In this document: positions 44,923 through 52,935 of the stretch, one piece after another
Position numbering within the stretch: the first letter of the stretch is position 1
Layout: the number at the start of each line of letters is the position of its first letter
From: Yeosuana marina
Lineage (GTDB): Bacteria; Bacteroidota; Bacteroidia; Flavobacteriales; Flavobacteriaceae
DNA: 64,000 nt
Reading direction: 5' to 3'
NCBI RefSeq assembly: GCF_011762485.1
Contig: NZ_JAAKGI010000003.1
Location: 372,001-436,000, forward strand
Translations under genes and position numbers: made by a program
Notes under the pieces: generated by a model
What the model saw: only the letters and a program-made list of their open reading frames with translations
Told to the model about the DNA's origin: nothing
The model's database searches: none

Positions 44923-47310
44923 ATGGAATTATTAGTAAAATTTCTACCTGCTTTCGGAGTTTTGGCTCTTCTATTTGTTTACTTAAAAAATGTTTGGGTT
45001 ACTAAGCAAGATACGGGCTCACAAAAAATGATTGATATAGCAAAACATATTGCAGATGGCGCTATGTCATTTTTAAAAGCCGAATATAAAGTTTTGTCAA
45101 TTTTTGTTGTTGCAGTAGCAATATTATTGTTTTTAAAAGGGAATTCTGAAGAAGGTTCTAATGGAATGGTAGCCTTATCTTTTGTGGTGGGTGCTATTTG
45201 TTCTGCTTTGGCGGGTTTCATTGGTATGCGAGTCGCAACCAAAGCAAACGTAAGGACAACTCAGGCGGCTAGAACATCTTTAGGTAAAGCACTTGAAGTA
45301 GCCTTTGCAGGCGGTTCTGTTATGGGATTAGGTGTTGTTGGATTAGGAGTTTTAGGGTTGAGTAGTTTGTTTATGATTTACCAAGACATATGGCCAGGTT
45401 CAGAAAATATACCAATGGTATTAAATGTGCTTTCCGGGTTTTCATTAGGAGCATCATCTATAGCTTTGTTTGCTCGTGTTGGAGGGGGTATTTATACTAA
45501 GGCCGCTGACGTTGGAGCAGATTTAGTAGGAAAGGTTGAGGCAGGAATTCCTGAAGATCATCCCCTGAATCCTGCAACTATTGCTGATAATGTAGGTGAT
45601 AACGTAGGAGATGTTGCTGGTATGGGAGCCGATTTATTCGAATCTTATGTTGGTTCTATTATAGGAACCATGGTATTAGGAGCTTTTATTATAACGCCTA
45701 AATTTGGAGGTTTAGGGGCAGTTTACTTACCCCTTGTGTTAGCCGCTGTAGGTATTGTAATGTCTATTATAGGTACCTTATTTGTAAAGGTTAAAGAAGG
45801 AGGTTCGCCACATAAAGCATTAAATTTAGGCGAGTTTGGTTCTGGAACATTAATGATTATAGCGTCTTACTTTATTATTATTCAGATGATTCCAAGTGAA
45901 TGGGTTTACAATGGAGTTAATTATACAGCTAATGGTGTTTTCTTTGCTACACTTGCCGGTTTAATTTCTGGATTTTTTGTTGGAAAAGTAACTGAATATT
46001 ATACAGGAACAGGAACAAAACCAGTGATATCTATTGTGAAACAATCTGAAACGGGTTCGGCAACCAATATTATTGCTGGTTTAGGAGTCGGTATGATGTC
46101 TACAGCAATTCCTATATTATTAATTGCTGCTGCTATTATAATTTCTCATTATTATGCAGGCTTATATGGTATTGCTATAGCTGCCGTAGGTATGTTAGCT
46201 AATACTGGAATTCAGTTAGCAGTTGATGCTTATGGACCAATTTCTGATAATGCTGGTGGTATTGCAGAAATGGCCGAATTGCCAAAAGAAGTTCGTGAAC
46301 GTACAGATCAATTAGATGCTGTTGGTAATACTACCGCAGCTATTGGAAAAGGATTTGCAATTGCTTCTGCAGCCTTAACAGCTTTAGCTTTATTTTCTGC
46401 TTTTATGAAAACAGCAAATGTAAGTGCTATTGATGTATCGCACCCTAAAATTATGGCTGGATTATTAATAGGAGGAATGTTACCATTTGTATTTTCTGCG
46501 TTATCTATGAATGCCGTAGGTCGCGCTGCAATGGCTATGATTGAAGAAGTTCGTCGTCAATTTAAAGATATCCCACAATTAAAAGCAGCGTTACAAGTCA
46601 TGAGAGATGTAGATTCAGATATGACTAAAGCGACAGATGAACAAAGAAAAATATTTGATGATGCTCATGGATATGCGGAATATGAAAAATGTGTTGAAAT
46701 ATCTACAAAAGCATCGATTAAAGAAATGGTATTGCCAGGTTTGTTGGCTTTAGTAGTTCCTGTAGCTATTGGTTTTATTGGTGGAGCAGAAATGTTAGGA
46801 GGACTCTTAGCAGGTGTTACAACTTGTGGTGTGCTTATGGCAATCTTTCAATCAAATGCAGGTGGTGCTTGGGATAATGCTAAGAAGATGATTGAAGCAG
46901 ATGGGCGTAAAGGATCTGATGCACATAAAGCCGCAGTTGTAGGTGATACTGTTGGTGATCCGTTTAAAGATACTTCAGGGCCTTCTTTAAATATTTTATT
47001 GAAATTAATGTCTGTTGTAGCGTTAGTAATTGCACCAAGTATTGCTTTGGATTCTGATGCTGCAACTGCGTATGCAGAAACAGGAACAATGTCAAGTAAA
47101 GAAGTAAACGTACTATTGGAAAACAATAATGAAGGTGCCTATACAGCTACTGTGACTACAGTAACTAATAATAATGGCGAGCAAACAACTGATAAACAAG
47201 TTTTTGAAGGAACTGAAGAAGAGGTAAAAGCTAGTGTTGATGCTTTAAATGATAAAAATAAATCAACTAAAGTGCTTGTTGAAAAAGTGATAGAAGAAAA
47301 AGTTCAATAA
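44923..47310 (+). CDS. hppA: Membrane-bound ion-pumping pyrophosphatase
   Basis: 795 residues with about sixteen membrane helices. [40 protein letters not shown] and a C-terminal [20 protein letters not shown] are the substrate-binding motifs. [10 protein letters not shown] carries Ala rather than Lys, the mark of the K+-dependent type, which in Bacteroidota usually pumps Na+; this is inference. The protein ends in a 60-residue acidic, Thr/Lys-rich extension ([36 protein letters not shown]) beyond the last helix. It is a second PPase beside ppa, coupling PPi hydrolysis to ion export. Confidence 0.93.
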   Translation: MELLVKFLPAFGVLALLFVYLKNVWVTKQDTGSQKMIDIAKHIADGAMSFLKAEYKVLSIFVVAVAILLFLKGNSEEGSNGMVALSFVVGAICSALAGFIGMRVATKANVRTTQAARTSLGKALEVAFAGGSVMGLGVVGLGVLGLSSLFMIYQDIWPGSENIPMVLNVLSGFSLGASSIALFARVGGGIYTKAADVGADLVGKVEAGIPEDHPLNPATIADNVGDNVGDVAGMGADLFESYVGSIIGTMVLGAFIITPKFGGLGAVYLPLVLAAVGIVMSIIGTLFVKVKEGGSPHKALNLGEFGSGTLMIIASYFIIIQMIPSEWVYNGVNYTANGVFFATLAGLISGFFVGKVTEYYTGTGTKPVISIVKQSETGSATNIIAGLGVGMMSTAIPILLIAAAIIISHYYAGLYGIAIAAVGMLANTGIQLAVDAYGPISDNAGGIAEMAELPKEVRERTDQLDAVGNTTAAIGKGFAIASAALTALALFSAFMKTANVSAIDVSHPKIMAGLLIGGMLPFVFSALSMNAVGRAAMAMIEEVRRQFKDIPQLKAALQVMRDVDSDMTKATDEQRKIFDDAHGYAEYEKCVEISTKASIKEMVLPGLLALVVPVAIGFIGGAEMLGGLLAGVTTCGVLMAIFQSNAGGAWDNAKKMIEADGRKGSDAHKAAVVGDTVGDPFKDTSGPSLNILLKLMSVVALVIAPSIALDSDAATAYAETGTMSSKEVNVLLENNNEGAYTATVTTVTNNNGEQTTDKQVFEGTEEEVKASVDALNDKNKSTKVLVEKVIEEKVQ

Positions 47311-47340
47311 GCAAAAACTAGACTAACTAAACTAAACAAA

Positions 47341-47368
47341 AAAACCACGCATTTATGTGTGGTTTTTT
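47341..47368. terminator. Terminator between hppA and the dNK gene (bidirectional)
   Basis: AAAACCACGC pairs with GTGTGGTTTT (one G-T) around an ATTTAT loop, with As before and Ts after. The dNK gene ends 22 bases away on the other strand. Confidence 0.88.
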
Positions 47369-47389
47369 ATTTTAAACAGAATTGTAGTC

Positions 47390-48004
47390 TTAAAACAACC
47401 CGTTAATTTCTGCATCAATTGTATTAATAATGCTTCCTAAATCCTCAGGTTTTTCAACAAAGTCTAAATTATCTACATCGATAATAAGAAGTTTTCCTTT
47501 GTCATAACCATGTATCCAAGCTTCATAACGTTCATTTAATCGACTTAAATAATCAATACTTATAGTGTTTTCATAGTCTCTACCTCGTTTATGAATTTGA
47601 GAGACTAAATTTGGTATAGAACTTCGTAGATAAATTAATACATCTGGACCTTGAACTAACGATTCCATTAAATCAAAAAGGGATTTATAATTTTCAAAAT
47701 CTCTATTAGTCATTAAACCCATCGCATGGAGATTAGGTGCAAAAATATGTGCATCTTCATAAATGGTTCTGTCTTGAATGATATCTTTTCCGCTTTTTCG
47801 TATTTGTAAAACCTGACGAAACCTGCTGTTTAAGAAATAAACCTGTAGATTAAAACTCCAACGTTCCATCTGATTATAAAAATCATCTAAATAAGGGTTA
47901 TCTACAACATCTTCAAGTTGCGCTTCCCATTTATAATGTTTTGCTAGTAATTTTGTAAGCGTTGTTTTTCCGGCACCTATGTTTCCTGCAACAGCTATAT
48001 GCAT
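47390..48004 (-). CDS. Deoxynucleoside kinase (dAdo/dGuo kinase-like)
   Basis: 204 residues. P-loop GNIGAGKTTL (7-16), EDVVDNPYLDDFYNQM, DRTIYEDAHIF (the DRx motif), LRSSIPNLVSQIHKRGRDYE lid. It phosphorylates deoxynucleosides for salvage. It is a stand-alone relative of the dNK half of the fusion at 7177-8307. It ends an apparent four-gene run: sensor kinase, regulator, hypothetical, dNK, with four bases to the preceding hypothetical gene. Confidence 0.93.
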   Translation of the reverse strand: MHIAVAGNIGAGKTTLTKLLAKHYKWEAQLEDVVDNPYLDDFYNQMERWSFNLQVYFLNSRFRQVLQIRKSGKDIIQDRTIYEDAHIFAPNLHAMGLMTNRDFENYKSLFDLMESLVQGPDVLIYLRSSIPNLVSQIHKRGRDYENTISIDYLSRLNERYEAWIHGYDKGKLLIIDVDNLDFVEKPEDLGSIINTIDAEINGLF

Positions 48005-48008
48005 AATA

Positions 48009-48788
48009 TCAGTTGGTTTTTAATTGGAATTGTTTAAGGGTTTCACTGTTGTAAATATACAAGGTTTCATTGGTAAGTGAAAACTGATTTATTAACAAAT
48101 TTGGTAAGTCAATGGGAATAATAGTTTCGGTGTTTTTCTTTATATAGAATAACGTATTTTCCTTTCTTAAAATAATATTTTCATCACTTTCATCCAACGA
48201 TGTAAATCCTTGGTTTTCTATTTTTGAAATCATTGTTCCAAAATAATTATAAGTTAATAAATACCTATCTGTAAGTAACCAACAATAATTATAATTGCTT
48301 TTCATGTCGAGCACATTACTTTTCACAGGCAAAGACTTAGCCTGTGTTATATTGTTTTTATAATCATAAACTTCTAGTTGCTGGGTGTCTTGGTTAAAGA
48401 GCCATAAGGTATTATCATTCCCTGTTGAAATATAGGATACATTTTTATAAGGTTGTATATTATTAAAATCTATTTTAAAGATGACTGCCAGCCGATTATC
48501 TAAAATAATAGCGGTATTAAAATCTTTATAAAACAGATTTATTTTTAAGCTATTAAAAGCATTGGCTGTGGTTATAGTTCCTAATTGTAAATTATTGTAA
48601 CTAATGGTTTTTGTATCATTTTTTTTATAAAAAACATCATTATTAGTATAATATATCGATTTGAAATTATCAACCGCAACGAGTGTTTCTGCTTTAAAAA
48701 TGGTTTCGCTAACAAAAGTTGCTTCAATAGGGTTTTGAGCAACTATTGAAAATGATATAAACAGAAATGATAGAAAATAAGTTTTCAT
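48009..48788 (-). CDS. Secreted conserved hypothetical protein, beta-rich
   Basis: 259 residues. Signal peptide MKTYFLSFLFISFSIVAQNP. The remainder is beta-strand-rich with repeated short strand pairs (DNTLWLFNQDTQQLEVYDYK, YNYCWLLTDRYLLTYNYFGT, ETLYIYNSETLKQFQL), compatible with a small beta-propeller. No named family recognised. It is four bases upstream of dNK and 33 bases downstream of the response regulator; no terminator is seen in between. Confidence 0.75.
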   Translation of the reverse strand: MKTYFLSFLFISFSIVAQNPIEATFVSETIFKAETLVAVDNFKSIYYTNNDVFYKKNDTKTISYNNLQLGTITTANAFNSLKINLFYKDFNTAIILDNRLAVIFKIDFNNIQPYKNVSYISTGNDNTLWLFNQDTQQLEVYDYKNNITQAKSLPVKSNVLDMKSNYNYCWLLTDRYLLTYNYFGTMISKIENQGFTSLDESDENIILRKENTLFYIKKNTETIIPIDLPNLLINQFSLTNETLYIYNSETLKQFQLKTN

Positions 48789-48821
48789 ACAGACATGAAA
48801 AATACAAAAACCTAATCAATT

Positions 48822-49505
48822 TTAGCAAATTAACTTATATCCAAAACCTCGGACATTTAAAATTTGAATACTATCATCTTTGTTTAACTTTTTGCGAAGC
48901 TTGGTAATAAATACATCCATACTTCTTGCATTAAAAAAATCATCATTACCCCAAAGCTTGTTTAGTATTAAAGACCTATCTAAAACGGCATTTTTGTTTT
49001 TTATGAGATGAAATAGTAAATGAGCCTCTCGATGCGTTAATTGTAAGGGTTGTTCTTCTTTATATTTGAGAACTTGTTTCGGAAAGTCAAAAGTATATTG
49101 ACCAATATTAAACATTTCTGACGTTTTCTGAATACTGGTTCTATGAAGTAAATTATTAATACGAACAATGAGTTCTTCAATACTAAATGGTTTTTTAAGA
49201 TAATCATTACCACCAATAGAAAAACCTTCAACCACATCTTGAGTTTGAGATTTAGCTGTTAAAAAAATAATAGGAATTTGGTCGTCAATACCCCTGATTT
49301 CTTTAGCTAGAGTGAAACCATCTTTTTTTGGCATCATCACGTCAAGTACCAATAATTCGGGATTTTTACTTTGGTATATTTCAAAAGCTTGCTCTCCGTC
49401 TTTACACAAAAGGACATCAAAATTTCGGGTTTCTAAACTTTCTTTGATGATTTGGCCCAATGCGGGCTCATCTTCTGCTAAAAGAATGGTTGTTGGTTTA
49501 TTCAT
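48822..49505 (-). CDS. OmpR-family response regulator (RprY-like)
   Basis: 227 residues. Receiver with acidic pocket (LLAEDEP) and phosphoacceptor D55 in LLVLDVMMPKKDG, conserved T/K in FLTAKS and NDYLKKPFSIEEL. The C-terminal winged helix (LTHREAHLLFHLIKNKNAVL, RSMDVFITKLRKKL) binds direct-repeat DNA. The start overlaps the kinase gene by eight bases. It closely resembles the RprX/RprY system of Bacteroides. The repeats at 51013-51042 are a candidate target. Confidence 0.93.
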   Translation of the reverse strand: MNKPTTILLAEDEPALGQIIKESLETRNFDVLLCKDGEQAFEIYQSKNPELLVLDVMMPKKDGFTLAKEIRGIDDQIPIIFLTAKSQTQDVVEGFSIGGNDYLKKPFSIEELIVRINNLLHRTSIQKTSEMFNIGQYTFDFPKQVLKYKEEQPLQLTHREAHLLFHLIKNKNAVLDRSLILNKLWGNDDFFNARSMDVFITKLRKKLNKDDSIQILNVRGFGYKLIC

Positions 49506-50973
49506 TGGGCAGCGATATTTTAAACGTTGTTTCGTTCTTGTTCAAATCTAAATGAATAATGCCACCATGTTTTTCTGCTATTTTTTTAGAATAGTAGAGG
49601 CCTATTCCAAAACCTTTAACATCATGGGTGTTTCCTTTTGAAACGCGATAAAATTTCTCAAATATTTTTTCTTTATGGGTTTTTGTTAATGTATTTCCAT
49701 TGTCTGAAATAATAACTGTAAAAGCAATTGGTGTCTGAGATAAATAAATAGAAATAGTGTTGCCGCCATATTTAATGGCATTATCCAAAATATTATTGAT
49801 AGCATTTTCAAAATGAAATATGTCAACCTTAGCAATGATTACATCTTGTTCAGATTTTAACGTAATTGTTTTATCATCAGTTTGCATTTTATGTTTGCTT
49901 ACCAATGTATTTATCAGTTCAGTGATATTAGTTTCTTCTTTATTTAATTGCAAGCTATCACCATCTAATGTAGCGGTTTCCAAGAGTTTTTCAACCATCA
50001 CATTTAGTTTAGAAAGTTGATTGCTAGATATATTTAAATAGGTCCCGGTTTTTTCTTTATCATCAATAACATTAAAGTTTTTAATACTTTCTATAGCAGC
50101 ACTAATGGTTGCAATAGGTGTTTTAAATTCATGCGTTATATTACTTATTAAATCGTTTTTAACCTCTGCTAGTTGTTTTTGGTGTTTGATGGTTTTTAGC
50201 ATATAATAAAGAGAACTTATTACGACTAAAATAAGGAAAGCAGAAAGTAGAATGCCTCCTAAAATACGTTTTAAAATAATTTTAGTTTCATTAGTAAAAT
50301 TGATTTCAAGAGAACTTCCATTGGGTAGAAAAGTAGATTTTGAGGTTATAGATAGAGAGGTTTTATCAGTGTTAAATTCACCTGTTTTTTTTGTTGTGGT
50401 TGAATCTTTTTTAAATGTCAAACCATAGGTTATATTTAATTGTTTCCTTTTTAAATCATTGTGCAGTAAGCTATCAATCCTATCTAATTTTAATGAATCT
50501 CGTGTCATTGAAATTAACACTTTTGAAGTAAGTGTTTTAAAACTATCTATAGTTAAGGAATGGATAGAATCGTCAGTGGTTTTTTTTAAAATAACTTTAT
50601 TAGAATACCATTCGTTATTTGATTCGTCTTGATACAGATGTTCCATTATCGTATCTGCTTGTATGTTTTTTAGAGCATTTAAATTATTTTTTTTGTTTGT
50701 GAAAACTTGAATGTTTTTAATGAGACTATCTAATTTTATATCATTTGAAAGGGTGTCGTTGTCTGAGGTAAAAGCAAATTTTAAAGTGTTTTTTTTTGCT
50801 AGATTAGCGAAGTAATTTTCAACAGCCGTGTCTAAACTTAATTGCACCTCATTAATTAATTGTTGTCTGTTAGCAATATAATTTTTGTAATTCCAATACA
50901 CCTGAACCGCAATAGTGCCTGCTATCACACATAGTATAATGAGTAAAATCCACTTGTATTTAGAACCTTTCAT
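49498..50973 (-). CDS. Sensor histidine kinase (RprX-like)
   Basis: 491 residues. Two membrane helices (about 8-28 and 236-258) bracket a 205-residue periplasmic sensor rich in short acidic/Ser-Leu-Asp segments. The H-box carries H281 in SNITHEFKTPIATISA; N-box NNILDNAIKYGGN, then G-boxes SDNGNTL and KGFGIGLYYSKKIAEKHGG. It phosphorylates the adjacent regulator. A clear promoter (TTG-N21-TACTTTTG) ends only four bases before its ATG, so the mRNA may be nearly leaderless. Confidence 0.93.
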   Translation of the reverse strand: MKGSKYKWILLIILCVIAGTIAVQVYWNYKNYIANRQQLINEVQLSLDTAVENYFANLAKKNTLKFAFTSDNDTLSNDIKLDSLIKNIQVFTNKKNNLNALKNIQADTIMEHLYQDESNNEWYSNKVILKKTTDDSIHSLTIDSFKTLTSKVLISMTRDSLKLDRIDSLLHNDLKRKQLNITYGLTFKKDSTTTKKTGEFNTDKTSLSITSKSTFLPNGSSLEINFTNETKIILKRILGGILLSAFLILVVISSLYYMLKTIKHQKQLAEVKNDLISNITHEFKTPIATISAAIESIKNFNVIDDKEKTGTYLNISSNQLSKLNVMVEKLLETATLDGDSLQLNKEETNITELINTLVSKHKMQTDDKTITLKSEQDVIIAKVDIFHFENAINNILDNAIKYGGNTISIYLSQTPIAFTVIISDNGNTLTKTHKEKIFEKFYRVSKGNTHDVKGFGIGLYYSKKIAEKHGGIIHLDLNKNETTFKISLPNE

Positions 50974-50977
50974 AAAT

Positions 50978-51009
50978 CAAAAGTAAATCTTAAAACCTTA
51001 CAAAACCAA
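50978..51009 (-). promoter_or_regulatory. Promoter of the sensor kinase operon
   Basis: On the - strand, TTG (51009-51007), a 21-base spacer and TACTTTTG (50985-50978, exact TAnnTTTG). The kinase ATG is four bases after the last G, implying a start site at or just before the ATG. Confidence 0.65.
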
Positions 51010-51012
51010 TCG

Positions 51013-51042
51013 GTTAACACTCGTTAACACTCATTAACTGTT
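51013..51042. promoter_or_regulatory. Triple 10-base direct repeat, candidate response-regulator operator
   Basis: GTTAACACTC (51013-51022), GTTAACACTC (51023-51032) and ATTAACTGTT (51033-51042) repeat with a 10-base period, one helical turn. They lie just upstream of the -33 box of the kinase promoter and overlap the -33 position for the GLPGLI operon promoter (-7 candidate GATATTTG at 51061-51068). This is the layout expected for an OmpR-type regulator controlling both directions. Confidence 0.6.
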
Positions 51043-51097
51043 TAGTATTCTTAAAGATTTGATATTTGCAGTGTCAATAATCAAAAAACGAACAGTT

Positions 51098-51955
51098 ATG
51101 AATTTCATCATTAAAGTAATTATTATTTCTGCACTAACATTATTTTCAACTAATGTTAGTGCTCAAAATTTTAAAGGCGAAGCTACTTATAAAACAAAGA
51201 GAAACGTAGATATCCAGTTAGACAGTACTCAAGTAAACTCCGAAATGCATCAAAAGATGTTGGAAATGTTAAAAAAACAGTTTGAAAAAACATTTATTTT
51301 AAGTTTTAATAAGGAAGAGTCTCTCTATAAAGAAGAAGAAAAATTAGGGGCGCCTCAAACAGGCAATGTTCAAATGGTTTTTGTAAGTACAGATGCATCT
51401 GACATTTTGTACAGAAACCTAAAAGAAAAAAGATACACCTCAAAAAACGAGGTTTTTGGAAAAATCTTTTTAATAAAAGATTCACTGCCTAAGTTAGATT
51501 GGACGCTTGAACAGGAAACTAAAAATATTGGAGAATATACCTGTTTTAAAGCGACAATGAAACATATGGTTCCAGTGGTAACAGGAGGGATTAGTATTAA
51601 TGACGATAAAGATTTAAATGCGAATGAAAATGAAGAGCCACAAATGGAGGAAATAACTATTACAGCTTGGTACACGCCACAAATTCCTATAAACAATGGT
51701 CCTGCAAAATATTATGGTTTACCAGGGTTAATACTTGAAGTTAATAATGGGACAGAAACTATTGTTTGTAGCAAACTTGTATTAAACCCTGAAGATAAGG
51801 TAGATATCGTTGAACCAAGAAAGGGCAAGGTGGTTAACCAAGAAGATTTTGAATCTATTGTAGAAAAAAGAATGCAAGAGGAAAATGAAAGAATGAACAA
51901 TAACCGTAAAGATGATGACGGTGAACGCAGAATAGAAATTATGATAGGCCCTTAA
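51098..51955 (+). CDS. GLPGLI family protein, copy 1
   Basis: About 285 residues from ATG 51098, where a signal peptide begins (MNFIIKVIIISALTLFSTNV). The family hallmark YYGLPGLILEVNNGTETIVC is complete. FILSFNKEESLYKEEEKLGA and SLPKLDWTLEQETKNIGEYT are shared with the next gene. The product should be periplasmic or surface-exposed; function unknown. First gene of the operon divergent from the two-component system, probably under its control. The tail is charged (NNRKDDDGERRIEIMIGP). Confidence 0.9.
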   Translation: MNFIIKVIIISALTLFSTNVSAQNFKGEATYKTKRNVDIQLDSTQVNSEMHQKMLEMLKKQFEKTFILSFNKEESLYKEEEKLGAPQTGNVQMVFVSTDASDILYRNLKEKRYTSKNEVFGKIFLIKDSLPKLDWTLEQETKNIGEYTCFKATMKHMVPVVTGGISINDDKDLNANENEEPQMEEITITAWYTPQIPINNGPAKYYGLPGLILEVNNGTETIVCSKLVLNPEDKVDIVEPRKGKVVNQEDFESIVEKRMQEENERMNNNRKDDDGERRIEIMIGP

Positions 51956-52043
51956 TTTTTAAGAATTATTTATCGCTTATGGTTTAAACTAATTGAGAAA
52001 AATAGAGTCTTACCTAAGATTATTCATCTAAATAACTACATCA

Positions 52044-52904
52044 ATGAATTTAAGCCAGCTAAAACTCAGTATTACTCTATTATTTTCTTTTTATTTTTTT
52101 GTCTCGTTTGCACAAAAGGATTTTCAAGGAAAAGCTTATTATGAATCTAAAACCACAGTTGATATGAGCAATTTTGGTGGCGGACAATTAAGTGAGGAGC
52201 GAAAAAAACAGATTGCAGACAGAATGAAGAGTGCTCTCGAAAAGTCATATATCTTAACATTTAACCAAACTGAATCTATTTACAAAGAAGAACAAAAGTT
52301 AGACGCACCTAATCAAGGAGGTGGAATGCGTTTCGGAATGATGAGTTCCAGCGGTGGTGATGAATATAAAAATATAAAAGATCAACAATTACTGCAGGAA
52401 AATGAATTCTTTGGAAAACAATTTTTGATTAGCGATAGTTTGCCAAAATTAGATTGGGAATTAGGTTCAGAAAATAAAATGATCGGACAGTACATGTGCT
52501 TCAAGGCAACTGCAATTAAAGAGGCTGATGGTTTTGATTTTTCTAGTTTTAGACGAAGAGACAATAATGAAAAACCTAAAGATTCAACAGCTACAAAAAC
52601 TGAAGATATTGAAGAACTACCTAAACAAATTATTGTAACAGCCTGGTATACGCCTCAAATACCAGTAAATCAAGGGCCAGGAGAATACTGGGGTTTACCG
52701 GGTTTAATATTAGAAGTGAATGCTGATAGAACAACGATTCTCTGTTCTAAAATTGTTTTAAACCCTTCTGAAAAGGAGGAGATAAAAGCGCCTTCAAAAG
52801 GGAAAAAAGTTGGAAAAAAAGAGTATGATACCATTGTAAAAGAAAAGATGGAAGAAATGCGCGAGATGTTTAGGGGTAGAGGCGGACGTGGTGGTAACCA
52901 TTAA
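52044..52904 (+). CDS. GLPGLI family protein, copy 2
   Basis: 286 residues, signal peptide MNLSQLKLSITLLFSFYFFV. The family motif is WGLPGLILEVNADRTTILC. It is a tandem paralogue of the preceding gene (ILTFNQTESIYKEEQKLDAP; SLPKLDWELGSENKMIGQYM; TAWYTPQIPVNQGPG). It ends in an Arg/Gly tail (FRGRGGRGGNH) absent from copy 1. 88 bases separate the two copies. Probably periplasmic; role unknown. Confidence 0.9.
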   Translation: MNLSQLKLSITLLFSFYFFVSFAQKDFQGKAYYESKTTVDMSNFGGGQLSEERKKQIADRMKSALEKSYILTFNQTESIYKEEQKLDAPNQGGGMRFGMMSSSGGDEYKNIKDQQLLQENEFFGKQFLISDSLPKLDWELGSENKMIGQYMCFKATAIKEADGFDFSSFRRRDNNEKPKDSTATKTEDIEELPKQIIVTAWYTPQIPVNQGPGEYWGLPGLILEVNADRTTILCSKIVLNPSEKEEIKAPSKGKKVGKKEYDTIVKEKMEEMREMFRGRGGRGGNH

Positions 52905-52935
52905 AATAATTCATAAGCAATCAAAAAGACATTGA

